The position numbers and the translations under genes were made by a program. DNA of 64,000 bases from Andalucia godoyi. Lineage: Eukaryota; Discoba; Jakobea; Jakobida; Andaluciidae. Location of the stretch: contig VRVR01000031.1 in NCBI GenBank assembly GCA_009859145.1, positions 1 to 64,000 on the forward strand, given 5' to 3'. Under the pieces are notes generated by a model that was not told where the DNA came from, searched no databases, and saw nothing but the letters and a program-made list of their open reading frames with translations. Shown piece by piece: positions 17,689 to 26,556 of the stretch. Position 1 is the first letter of the stretch; every line of letters begins with the position of its first letter.

Positions 17689-18537
17689 CTAGAACTGCGG
17701 CAGGGTCCAGCACAGCGACTCGCAGACAATCGTCAGATTGGGGCCGCTGCTCGAGGATTGCAAGGTCCATTGGCCGCCATCAGTGGTCAGGCGGCAGGTG
17801 AAATCAAACCCGGTGCCTTGGTACGCGGCCATGCGGGATGCCGACAAGACGCAGAATTTGGAATTGATAGCTCCAAGTTCTCTTGATTCTCCGGTGGTTG
17901 CCGCTTGCCAAAACTCGGCAGGCGCGCCAAGTACGGTGGAGAACCACCTTGTGAGCACGGCGTCGTTGGCCAGCAAAGAAGCAATGTCGTGCGCATTGCC
18001 CGCGATTGCACTCTGAAGCGTAGAAACGTTCGACGACAGCACCTGCACAGCGTCAACCAGCTGCTGGACCACGCCATTGATGCTCACCCAGTCTTCATAC
18101 TCGACACACTGTGTGCAGTTGGACGCGGGGTCGCAGAGCGGAAGGCACTTCTCGCAGTACTCTCCTGCCCAGTATCCGCGGGCATCGGAGGCATAGCATA
18201 CGCAGGGCATGTCCAGGAGAGCGCCGATCACCTGGAACACGCCGTTTCCATTACATGCGCGAGAAGAATCAGAGCCCCAACGATAAAGCAACGACGGCAC
18301 TGAACGGAGTGGATCGTGTGCCGTGTTCCAGGTGAACGAGGAGCAAACAAGACGGAATATGTGATGGACGAGCGGCTGACGTACAGGTCTACTGGAACCT
18401 GGAGCTCGGAGAGCGACCAGCTGATCCCCAGTATGATTGGTGGGAGCTGTTCGCACGAGCAGAACATCATGAGCAGCACAGCAGCTGATCTCCTCCCGCA
18501 GCTTGCTGCGATTCTTTTCATGTCTGCTGTCTCCCAT
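17689..18537 (-). CDS. EGF-like Cys-rich secreted protein, probable frameshift at 5' end
   Basis: The frame from the ATG at 18537 to the TAG at 17689 (282 residues) contains a convincing extracellular region: CNGNGVF, then MPCVCYASDARGYWAGEYCEKC (an EGF/laminin-like C-x-C...G-x-WxGxYCxxC pattern), CDPASNCTQC, a helical stretch and a Cys-containing C-terminal domain. The first 90 residues in this frame look unlike protein. An overlapping minus-strand frame starting at the ATG at 18521 instead encodes a good signal peptide (MKRIAASCGRRSAAVLLMMF) and a beta-rich stretch, then stops at 18228. The true N-terminus is probably that frame joined by a one-base indel or unseen splice near 18330-18400. 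It lies directly downstream of the large Cys-rich membrane protein on the same strand and may be a relative of it. Confidence 0.6.
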   Translation of the reverse strand: MGDSRHEKNRSKLREEISCCAAHDVLLVRTAPTNHTGDQLVALRAPGSSRPVRQPLVHHIFRLVCSSFTWNTAHDPLRSVPSLLYRWGSDSSRACNGNGVFQVIGALLDMPCVCYASDARGYWAGEYCEKCLPLCDPASNCTQCVEYEDWVSINGVVQQLVDAVQVLSSNVSTLQSAIAGNAHDIASLLANDAVLTRWFSTVLGAPAEFWQAATTGESRELGAINSKFCVLSASRMAAYQGTGFDFTCRLTTDGGQWTLQSSSSGPNLTIVCESLCWTLPQF

Positions 18538-18697
18538 GTTGAACGTCGCTGCATCAATTCCAATTTCCAACTCTCAGGTATTCGCAGCCGCCGCAATTAC
18601 CAAAGGTCATATTGATCAGTATCCAGATGCATCCATTGCTCATTGTGAAACGTGCCGACATCATCATACGCTGGGCCATCGGAGCATCGACCGGTCT

Positions 18698-21600
18698 TCA
18701 GAAGAAACGAAAGACGTGCATTGCGCTGCTGAGAATGGAGTCTGGTGGGATCCAAATGAGAAACGGGCAGAGGATGATGATCATGATTCTTGCAAGGCCT
18801 CCGATATCACCAGTCGGATGCATGTACAGATTGGAGTGTACGGTGTTGACTACGACGTCGGCAGAGTAGTTAATGACCTCGTCGATTGTAGCAAACTGGA
18901 GGGAAGTCGTTTCGTGCCAATGCTGGCTGTAACACACCGCAGAAGCATTTGCAATGAAAGAAAAGAGCATCAGATAGGGCCCCACAACAGGAATGACAAC
19001 CAGCAACGGAGCACAGTAGCCACCAAACAGATCGACAAGATCCGCCTTTGGAACACCGCGAATGGCAGTGAGGTGTGAGGCTGCAAGTTTCAGGCACAGC
19101 CACACGACAAACCGATCAAAGAGGCAACGGAGCTTCGTAAACCAGCTTGGATTTCTGTTTTCAATCTCACAGATTCTGTCATCGGCCCTGTGGAACTCGA
19201 CACAAATTGAAGTGTACAAGAATCGGTAGAACAACGAAATGGCCTCTTCGAGGAAGTTCCACAGTTCTTGCACAGTTCTTGCATCAACATCATCACGGCC
19301 TGATTTTTCCAGAAATCGATTCATTCGATCCAAAAACTGTGTGAAATCATTGCGGAACTGAACAGCAGCAGGAGATTCACTCTCAGAAACTTGAATCATG
19401 GAGACAAACAAACTTTCAATGAGCAAGACGATTTTCTCAACGTTGGAAGCTCGCGAATCTTGAATGTCATGCATCCGTCGCATATCCGTCACAGCCTCGC
19501 TCGGAACAGTCGACGGCATTATCAGCGGAGAGGTCTCACTCGGTGCCGATCTCTTCTTGGAAGCTTTAGAGGGGCCGTAATTCCTCGGATCGATGGGCTG
19601 GGCAGATGTGTCGACTTCTGGGATGAGTCGTGCTTCTGATTCGCTGAAAGACAATCCGCAAATCCGTCTTAGAATGTGATAGGGCAGCCAGACATAAATG
19701 GAATACAATGTCCGAAGAAACGTCGGCTGCGTTCCCAGTGGGACTAGGATGAGCGACAGACCATGCATCGACAGCATACACAAAAACAAAGGTCCTAAAA
19801 TCAAGATAAAGAACACAAGATACGCAATGAATGAAGGGTTGTAGAATTGGAAGGGTGCCACCCCAGCGAGAACCGCGAACTTGAAGATAGATCCGGTGAC
19901 CAACAACGAGAAGAAGCGGAAAATAACAAAGGGAATGCCTCTGGTGAAGTGCACAAAGATCGAATTGGAAGGTTTGCTCTTCAAGAGAAAGAGTTTCAGA
20001 GCCACATACGGAATGACAACATTGTACGCAATCAAGAAGACAAAAACAGTCATGAAAAAAACGAACGGAGACACGGCCTGATTGGCCGCAGGAATCGGAG
20101 ACACAAACGACGAATAGATTTGGCTGAATTGATGGTGCCAGTCTGGCAGTACCGCATACCGACCAACATTGGACGCAAACGACATTGCAATACCTGCGAC
20201 AGACACACCGACCAAAACAATGGATGGTATCGATCCTATCCCAAAGCCAATGAGAACACCAACCTTCCGCCTCTCCCATACCAAGACAATCGTTGACCCG
20301 ATGATGAACGACAAAATAATCATCCAAGAAAACACTTTTGCAGGAGTCATCTGGTCAGAAAAGTCTCGGCCGCTGTCTTGGATTCCGCACAGAGGGGCGT
20401 CGAGGCCCGGCAACATGTAGTTCCAATCTGACGGAAGAGCATCCGCAGAAGGAAGCCATGCACTCGTGACTGTCAAGCAAACCTTGGCATCAACATCAAA
20501 GATGCAATCCAATCCGCGGCCTTGAGGCTGCCACGCGAGACAGTGTGCACATTCGTGATCGAATCCTGCACAGGGGCAGTTTCCGCGATCAAAAACATTT
20601 GGACCTTGGAAGATGAAACGTGGAACACACGAACTGACTACTTCGAATGACGACGCACGCTTCGCCAGATCCGAATCGCGGTACCAGACACATCCAGCAT
20701 CGTAGGACGACGAAGCATTGGACGCATTTTGGTTGGTCACAAACGACAGCGTGCAAGACTCGCAGGTCGTGAAAATGCTGCATGAATTCGTTGGGCACAG
20801 GGGCAGTGCTCGATCCGCGCGGATACTCGGATCCATCGGCAGTACTCCCAACGGAGCAGCCGCATCCACGACACCAGGAATACAACCACCCAGAGACAAG
20901 GACATGGACAGTGTGGGGTCGTGCCACAGACAAATGCTAAAAAGATGATCTACAGAAATCAGTCCTCGACCGTCTGGAGAAACAGCCATGATCGGTTGGT
21001 GCGACCGGTCCATACACTGAATACACGGCGGCGCTTGCTGGGACGTTGTTGAATTGGAGCTGTCCCCTGGAGCTCCCGAAGTGATAATCAACGTGCCATT
21101 ATCAAGAAGTACGTCCAAAGAACAATTTCTCGGACAGACTGGAAAGCTTCGTGCGCCAATGCGGTTCGAAAAGACAACATTCCCTTGTGCGTCTACCGGC
21201 TCACAAGTGCCATTTACAACGCCGCGGTTGCTCTTATCCGGAACGTAAGCGCATCCGCTCAGAGAAGCAGAGGAATTGAATGGAACCGAAACACAACGAG
21301 TGCAGGCCAGCGAATTGGACGCTGGAAGAGACTGGCAGGAGAAAGGGCAAAATGGGTAGTAACGACGGACGTCACCTGGACCAGCAAAGATCGCCTGTGC
21401 GTTTGCATCAGTCGGAACGCAGTGGGGCTTCACCGTGTCATTGCTGAACGTAATGACCGCACACCCTGACAAATGCCGCACTTCATCAAAAGGATTGCCC
21501 AAGCAAGAAGAGCACGAAAACGATGAGCAATTTCTCGGACAAAAGTCCACAAGTCGATCAGGAAGAGGTCCTGTAATGAAAACGGGTTGACGATCTGCAT

Positions 21601-23251
21601 TGACCGTCACACAAACGGGAGCGAGATCATGAGGATTCTGCAGCGCTGGACTGCAGCCAGAGAGATGAAGGCTGTGGTTGAACGAAATTCCCAGGCAATC
21701 AGAACATGCCAAACCAGTGCAGTGATACGGACAAAAGTCAAACAACTGAGTTGGCGGTGCAGGGACGAACACCGGTATGCCAGTCTGGTCTATGGGAACA
21801 CACGAAAACGATGAATCTCCCGGCGATGCATTCGACTGCAATTGGGCCCACATGCAGCCGGAGAGATGAAGAAGCAGATCAAAAGACAAACGGACACATT
21901 GGGAACAGGTGTACGTCGAGCATGGGCGTGGACAATAATCAAAAAGAGCATCAGGTGGTGCATCATCCACGAAAACCGGGATGCCCTGGCCGTCAACAGG
22001 AACGCATATCGGTGCCACGTCAGACATGTGCTGGACAGCCGGCTTGCATCCCGAATGATGAGCCGATTCATTAAACATGACTTGCAAACAGGATTGGCAA
22101 CTTTGGGAGCTGCATGGATACGGACAAAAGTCAAACACGCGTGATGGAGCCTGACTCACAAAAACGGGATGCCCGGTATCGTCGACTGCGGTACAAGCAT
22201 ACGACATTTGTGCTGTACCAAACTGCGACCACAAACACCCAGAAGTTTGCGCCGTGTGGTTGAACGGTATTCGGACACAACTGTCACAGGAAACAATGCC
22301 AGTACACCCAGCTGGGCAGAAATTAAATATCTGAAGAAACTGGCCAAAGAAGTACACGGGTTGTCCCACAGCATCCGCAGGAACACACGTGGGTTGCAGA
22401 TCTCCTTGCTGCGCCAACGTCACTGCACACCCTGACAAATTCTGTGCTCTGTCGAACGGGGTTCGCAGGCATGAAGAACACGCCAGAGTGGAGCAAGCAG
22501 TTCTGGGGCAAAAATCCAATCCAAAAAACTCCTGCACGGGCGAATCAATTCGGTCACAGAGACTGCCATCCGGCGCAACGCGGTTGCAAATCTCCATGAC
22601 AGTGGCCGCATTCGATCCATAGTAGAATCCACAAAAGGCATTCTGATCTCCGACACAACGCTGCACACACGCGGCGCAGCTCGCGGACCTTTGAGGTGCT
22701 GTTCGAACCGTCACGGACCATTCGACGGTAGCATCCAACGTTGCGTCGAAACAAGAAAATGAAGCCGTCCACACATCGGTGAAGGAACAGGGAGTGTCTG
22801 CGGTCGACGATTTCGTATCGCATGTATATCCCTCGTACGACCCGATTCCAGACACCGTGAACGTCACGGGTGCTCCCGTGCTAGGAACAGAGCTGCCCGG
22901 TGGAGAAACAGGGTCGTCGGCATGCAGTGGGCAGGGGCTTGTCGAGACAGAAAGAGTGACGGAAGGCATCCACACTCCGGACTCGGAAGCAGGACCCATG
23001 TAACATATCAGCCAAGTCTTGGTCGACGCTGGCGGGATGCAGTTACTCTGAGGAGGAAGTGGATTCGCCACGAGGCAATTCGCTCCGGAGCCCGCGCAAC
23101 TCAACACAACCGAAAGCGAATCGGGAGAATCATTCACAATGGAGAGTTTGTTCAGCTTTGAATCCGAACACTGGGATTGTGCGCCAAGCACACTCTTCAA
23201 TACGCACGACAACCCAGCCACCCACAACAGCCAAACCAGTGTCGAGGGCAT
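18698..23251 (-). CDS. Large receptor-like protein: Cys-rich PSI-like repeats and about seven membrane spans
   Basis: 1,517 residues from the ATG at 23251, which opens a signal peptide (MPSTLVWLLWVAGLSCVL, cut near LGA). The upstream in-frame ATG at 23359 would bury it. The ectodomain (about 30-900) holds about eight units of roughly 65 residues with the pattern FCPxxCxxxxCxxCLxxxFNxxxxxSGC...CVPVDxxGxPVFV. The C-x2-C-L...SGC core is reminiscent of PSI (plexin) repeats. Asn-x-Ser/Thr sites are frequent. From about 1000 there are hydrophobic spans (VFSWMIILSFIIGSTIVLVW, then SIPSIVLVGVSVAGIAMSF, FVFFMTVFVFLIAYNVVIPY, FRFFSLLVTGSI, FIAYLVFFILILGPLFLCML, LLVVIPVVGPYLMLFSFIA and IMIIILCPFLIWI). 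A cytosolic acidic/basic loop of about 200 residues lies before the last two. Probably a surface sensor or adhesion receptor. Ligand unknown. Confidence 0.82.
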   Translation of the reverse strand: MPSTLVWLLWVAGLSCVLKSVLGAQSQCSDSKLNKLSIVNDSPDSLSVVLSCAGSGANCLVANPLPPQSNCIPPASTKTWLICYMGPASESGVWMPSVTLSVSTSPCPLHADDPVSPPGSSVPSTGAPVTFTVSGIGSYEGYTCDTKSSTADTPCSFTDVWTASFSCFDATLDATVEWSVTVRTAPQRSASCAACVQRCVGDQNAFCGFYYGSNAATVMEICNRVAPDGSLCDRIDSPVQEFFGLDFCPRTACSTLACSSCLRTPFDRAQNLSGCAVTLAQQGDLQPTCVPADAVGQPVYFFGQFLQIFNFCPAGCTGIVSCDSCVRIPFNHTAQTSGCLWSQFGTAQMSYACTAVDDTGHPVFVSQAPSRVFDFCPYPCSSQSCQSCLQVMFNESAHHSGCKPAVQHMSDVAPICVPVDGQGIPVFVDDAPPDALFDYCPRPCSTYTCSQCVRLSFDLLLHLSGCMWAQLQSNASPGDSSFSCVPIDQTGIPVFVPAPPTQLFDFCPYHCTGLACSDCLGISFNHSLHLSGCSPALQNPHDLAPVCVTVNADRQPVFITGPLPDRLVDFCPRNCSSFSCSSCLGNPFDEVRHLSGCAVITFSNDTVKPHCVPTDANAQAIFAGPGDVRRYYPFCPFSCQSLPASNSLACTRCVSVPFNSSASLSGCAYVPDKSNRGVVNGTCEPVDAQGNVVFSNRIGARSFPVCPRNCSLDVLLDNGTLIITSGAPGDSSNSTTSQQAPPCIQCMDRSHQPIMAVSPDGRGLISVDHLFSICLWHDPTLSMSLSLGGCIPGVVDAAAPLGVLPMDPSIRADRALPLCPTNSCSIFTTCESCTLSFVTNQNASNASSSYDAGCVWYRDSDLAKRASSFEVVSSCVPRFIFQGPNVFDRGNCPCAGFDHECAHCLAWQPQGRGLDCIFDVDAKVCLTVTSAWLPSADALPSDWNYMLPGLDAPLCGIQDSGRDFSDQMTPAKVFSWMIILSFIIGSTIVLVWERRKVGVLIGFGIGSIPSIVLVGVSVAGIAMSFASNVGRYAVLPDWHHQFSQIYSSFVSPIPAANQAVSPFVFFMTVFVFLIAYNVVIPYVALKLFLLKSKPSNSIFVHFTRGIPFVIFRFFSLLVTGSIFKFAVLAGVAPFQFYNPSFIAYLVFFILILGPLFLCMLSMHGLSLILVPLGTQPTFLRTLYSIYVWLPYHILRRICGLSFSESEARLIPEVDTSAQPIDPRNYGPSKASKKRSAPSETSPLIMPSTVPSEAVTDMRRMHDIQDSRASNVEKIVLLIESLFVSMIQVSESESPAAVQFRNDFTQFLDRMNRFLEKSGRDDVDARTVQELWNFLEEAISLFYRFLYTSICVEFHRADDRICEIENRNPSWFTKLRCLFDRFVVWLCLKLAASHLTAIRGVPKADLVDLFGGYCAPLLVVIPVVGPYLMLFSFIANASAVCYSQHWHETTSLQFATIDEVINYSADVVVNTVHSNLYMHPTGDIGGLARIMIIILCPFLIWIPPDSILSSAMHVFRFF
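21080..22750 (-). repeat. Tandem array of about 195-base Cys-rich coding units
   Basis: About eight diverged units encode the repeats of the receptor-like protein, each recognised by a phenylalanine-cysteine-proline start and a Ser-Gly-Cys middle. The copies are too diverged at DNA level for recent duplication. Confidence 0.7.
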
Positions 23252-23950
23252 GTTTATTGAAACGCGGCAAATTTTACAGAGCAGAAACACAAAAATAGTA
23301 GACAACTCAGTCCACGGAGTTTTCGAATGAACGGAGGAGCGATGAACTATGCGGAGCATTCAACAAAGCACAAGTGGGAACTGTGAAGTGTTGCTCCATT
23401 GTAAGCATCAAGAGATGCAACGAAGTCGGCCGGACAAAGACAAAAACGGAGACGACAAAGCAGACTGTCCTCATTCATCTCACACACAAGAGCACTTGTC
23501 CGTCATTATTTTCCTAGGCGGTGACACGAACAGTAAGTTACTGCATCAAATCGCCGGTCCGACCAACCGACGGTTACACAAACAATTTGCACCAGATTCA
23601 ACCTTAACAACCCTCGGAGATTTCCAAACTTGTCTCAGTCTCATGATCAATGTTTGTTCCGGACGCAGAGATGCAAGTCCTGCTGCGATCGCAGGATGGA
23701 ACTGTAACGAAACGTTATTTCGCATGAATGATGAATCTCACTGCAGAATGCATAACACCATTCTTGGACATTGAGATCTGCTCACACTGCCAGCTGTTTC
23801 CCGCAAATGGATGGATCTCTGCAGAACTTGGGAGATTGCCTCTGCGAAAACAGCTGTTGATAGAGCTTGACGTCGTATCGACTGACCTACATCCCTCTCC
23901 TTGGATTGTTGCAAATTGAAAACTCAACAATCTCAAAGGGCCGACCGTCA
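23252..23950. other. Intergenic between receptor-like gene and transposon
   Basis: 700 bases upstream of the receptor-like gene. A 141-codon plus-strand frame (from 23349) has no protein character or domain. Likely promoter and 5' flank; nothing specific seen. Confidence 0.5.
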
Positions 23951-23952
23951 TA

Positions 23953-24035
23953 CATCTCTTCATGGTCGTTCGACCGGTTCTAAATTTACGGCTGCCAAGC
24001 CACGATTGCATGTGTCTCGCCTGCCACTTGATGCT
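23953..24035 (+). repeat. Left terminal inverted repeat
   Basis: 83 bases beginning CATCTCTTCATGGTCG and ending at TTGATGCT. It is the inverted match of 26287-26393 apart from one substitution and the 24-base duplication in the right copy. Confidence 0.92.
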
Positions 24036-24134
24036 GTTCGAGTCGGGTGACGCAATGCTTCTTTTACAGCAATTTTGGTTAAAAAAATTCAAAACAGTCG
24101 AAATTCGAAACGCAACTTTGCGATCTAGTTAACA

Positions 24135-24140
24135 TTTATT
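24135..24140 (-). terminator. Polyadenylation signal AATAAA of the transposase gene
   Basis: TTTATT on the plus strand, 45 bases beyond the transposase stop and inside the transposon. Confidence 0.6.
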
Positions 24141-24184
24141 GCAGTTCGTCAATCAGCAAAAAGAAAAAAGAATAGAAGAACTGG

Positions 24185-26131
24185 TCAATCAGTCGTCATC
24201 ATCGTCGTCATTGCCTGCGTTGACATTCCGTTTGGATTTTGTTCAGGGGCATGCTTGTCGTGGAGAGTCGCCGCAATCTCCTTTGCTGGTCCCTGGCTGG
24301 ATTCTGCCTCTTTCACGGCTTCTCGCTCGGCGTCGAGCCCAGCATCCGCTTGTGCAGTGATCGCTTCGGGCAAATATTCGATGCCCCACTCTTTGAATTT
24401 CGCGATTGCTGCAGCTTCCTTCTCGTCGCCGGTGTGCACATGATCGAGTATTCTTCGGGACGAAACGGGGAGCTGATTGATTGAATCTCCAAAAAATGAC
24501 AGCGCGTGTTCCCAAGCCCCCCTGATCTGAGATTCCTGTATGAGTTCGAATGACTCACAAATCAAGTCTACTATGTCCTCCTTTTTGTGTGGGACGACAG
24601 TTGCCAACACCTGCGTGAAATAGTATTTCCATACGCTGAAAACTTCTTCGCAGGGGTCCAAAAACGGCGAATACGGCGGCAAGAAGCTGACTTCCAACTC
24701 GGGCGGAATCGAGGACAGCACAGCTTGTGACTTGTGTATCGAGCAGTTATCATGGATAATGAGCTGCTTCGTTCCATCTTTCCGCGGCAGTGCTCCTTTT
24801 TCATGAAGTTCGCTGCACATGTTTTTCAGAAAATTTGCGTAAGTTTGCCCATTGACTCCGCCCTCGAAGCATTCGAAATATACAATTCTCGTCCTGTTCA
24901 CCGCCGCAATCAATGAAACATTTGGAAGGGAGATGTGGCCGATCGGTAGAAGCGGTCTGCAACCACGAACAGTTATTTCCTTAGTGGGCAGGACGCACGC
25001 ATTGAATGGTGTTTCGTCGATGAAAATAGCATTGTCGTACGCCTGTCTTTTTTCAATGCACATCAGCGATGCGTACTGGAATCTGGCCTCGATGTTTTTG
25101 GGCAAATTTCTGCTGAGCGGAATAGGATAAAAGTCAGCTGCACGAAACCCTAGAGTACCATGCATCCAGTGTTCCAAGGTCTGCGCTGCGAGCTGAGGAT
25201 CATGTCCTCGGAGTTCTGGAAATTTGGATTGCAAGAGCAATACCATGTTTTTGTAGTGGAGCTTATTGTCAATTTCAAACTGTCTGGCAGCCCACAGAAG
25301 GTGGTCGTCCGTGAACGTTCGCGGACGTCGAGATTTTGGGTTTTCTGACCCGTGCGGCAGTTCTGTGGTGGGATCCTCACCACGCTCCCAGCGTTTTCGC
25401 ATGCGATAGTAAGTTCTTCTGAGAGTAGATTCCTTGTGTTGCAACAGAGCTGCAAGTTCCTTGACCGGCATTTTTTGTCTCGACAAACTGCGCCATATGA
25501 GCTCCTTGTCTCTCTGACAAATGGAGTCTTTCGGATTCGGTATCGCGCTCGATTGACCGCCTTCAGGTTTTGTGCTGGTTTCCTCATTCTCCTTATTCTC
25601 TTCCATGTCTTCCAGCGCTGTTTTCATGAGAAATTGTCTGACTCCAGCTTGAGACGTGTTATGCTGGGCTTGCATCACTGCTTCTTCTTTTTCACGGGCC
25701 TTCTGCTCGTGTTGAGCATCCCTTAACTCCTTCCTTTTCTGTGATCGGGATTTGAAGTCTTGCAATTGTGTGTGCTCAAGTTCTGGGAATTTATCTTGTA
25801 CAAGAGGCGGCACACGGTCTGGAGCTGAGTGACTGAGAAACAATTGTCGCGACGTACCGTGAGGTACAGCTTGCCGTTCCAGAACATCGATTTCCTTCAC
25901 ATTTTTCCTGTTGATGATCGGAGCTTTCACGGGATTGTTTGCGGAATCCTGGTTCAAAACAACAGGCGGAACACGCGGCATCCGGTTTTCGCGCTGCATT
26001 TGTTCTTGCAGAGCACTCGGAACATCGGGTATCGGAATCGTGGACAGCGAGCTTAGACCGTCGGTGAGTGCCATGGCTTTTTTCCATGCTCTGTATGGCT
26101 CAAATTTCTCGTTTTCCTGCGAAGGTTCCAT
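24185..26131 (-). CDS. Tc1/mariner-like DDE transposase
   Basis: 648 residues from the ATG at 26131 (the frame opens two codons earlier with GTG). The N-terminal 190 residues are charged and probably disordered. A helix-turn-helix region follows at about 205-245 (ELIWRSLSRQKMPVKELAAL) with basic RRTYYRMRKRWER. The DDE_3 catalytic core has IFIDETPFN (first Asp near 370), IIHDNCSIHKS (second Asp near 460) and PPYSPFLDPCEEVFS (Glu near 494), a spacing of 33-34 residues as in Tc1/mariner. The canonical PDLNP is here PFLDP. All three acidic residues are present and there is no stop or frameshift. It cuts and pastes the surrounding element at TA. An AATAAA on the minus strand at 24135-24140 follows the stop and lies inside the element. 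Confidence 0.93.
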   Translation of the reverse strand: MEPSQENEKFEPYRAWKKAMALTDGLSSLSTIPIPDVPSALQEQMQRENRMPRVPPVVLNQDSANNPVKAPIINRKNVKEIDVLERQAVPHGTSRQLFLSHSAPDRVPPLVQDKFPELEHTQLQDFKSRSQKRKELRDAQHEQKAREKEEAVMQAQHNTSQAGVRQFLMKTALEDMEENKENEETSTKPEGGQSSAIPNPKDSICQRDKELIWRSLSRQKMPVKELAALLQHKESTLRRTYYRMRKRWERGEDPTTELPHGSENPKSRRPRTFTDDHLLWAARQFEIDNKLHYKNMVLLLQSKFPELRGHDPQLAAQTLEHWMHGTLGFRAADFYPIPLSRNLPKNIEARFQYASLMCIEKRQAYDNAIFIDETPFNACVLPTKEITVRGCRPLLPIGHISLPNVSLIAAVNRTRIVYFECFEGGVNGQTYANFLKNMCSELHEKGALPRKDGTKQLIIHDNCSIHKSQAVLSSIPPELEVSFLPPYSPFLDPCEEVFSVWKYYFTQVLATVVPHKKEDIVDLICESFELIQESQIRGAWEHALSFFGDSINQLPVSSRRILDHVHTGDEKEAAAIAKFKEWGIEYLPEAITAQADAGLDAEREAVKEAESSQGPAKEIAATLHDKHAPEQNPNGMSTQAMTTMMTTD

Positions 26132-26286
26132 GTTCACTGCTGACTTCAGATGGGATATCCACCAGCACTAAATGAACGAACGCTGAGAAACAAGAAAAAA
26201 GAAGTTGTGGAATCTGGAACGTTTGTGATTGGACCACTTGGCGAGCGGCGGGAAGTCAATTTTAAAATAGAAAGAGGCGGGAACAT

Positions 26287-26393
26287 AGCATCAAGTGGCA
26301 GGTGAGACACACGCAATCGTGGCAGGCGAGACACATGCAATCGTGGCTCGGCAGCCGTAAATTTAGAACCGGTCGAACGACCATGAAGAGATG
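26287..26393 (-). repeat. Right terminal inverted repeat with 24-base tandem duplication
   Basis: 107 bases. Read from the outer end it matches the left repeat for about 75 bases. It then has a second, slightly diverged copy of the unit GATTGCATGTGTCTCGCCTG (plus CCAC) before TTGATGCT. A repeated internal motif may be a second transposase binding site. Confidence 0.9.
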
Positions 26394-26556
26394 TAACAAT
26401 CCATGATGTTTGGGTGTAAAAAGACTTGGATGTGGGCCGCGTGAGAGTGAAGGACTGTGGAAAGAGTGACTCAGATCCTGCTGCCTAGCACACTCTTCCT
26501 CTTGTATACGATTGTTGTGAAAAAGAAGACTCAGCTAACTACATATTTTGAGTGAA

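Larger units (their letters stand above)
23951..26395 (-). mobile_element. Complete Tc1/mariner-type (IS630 superfamily) DNA transposon
   Basis: The element runs 23953-26393 (about 2.44 kb), flanked by the TA dinucleotide at 23951-23952 and 26394-26395, the target duplication typical of this superfamily. Both ends begin CATCTCTTCATGGTCG and match over about 75 bases with one mismatch. The right end then carries an extra tandem 24-base unit before the shared TTGATGCT. A single transposase gene fills the interior on the minus strand. With near-identical ends and an intact frame, it looks recently active. Flanking DNA would rejoin as GTCA-TA-ACAA on excision. Confidence 0.93.
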
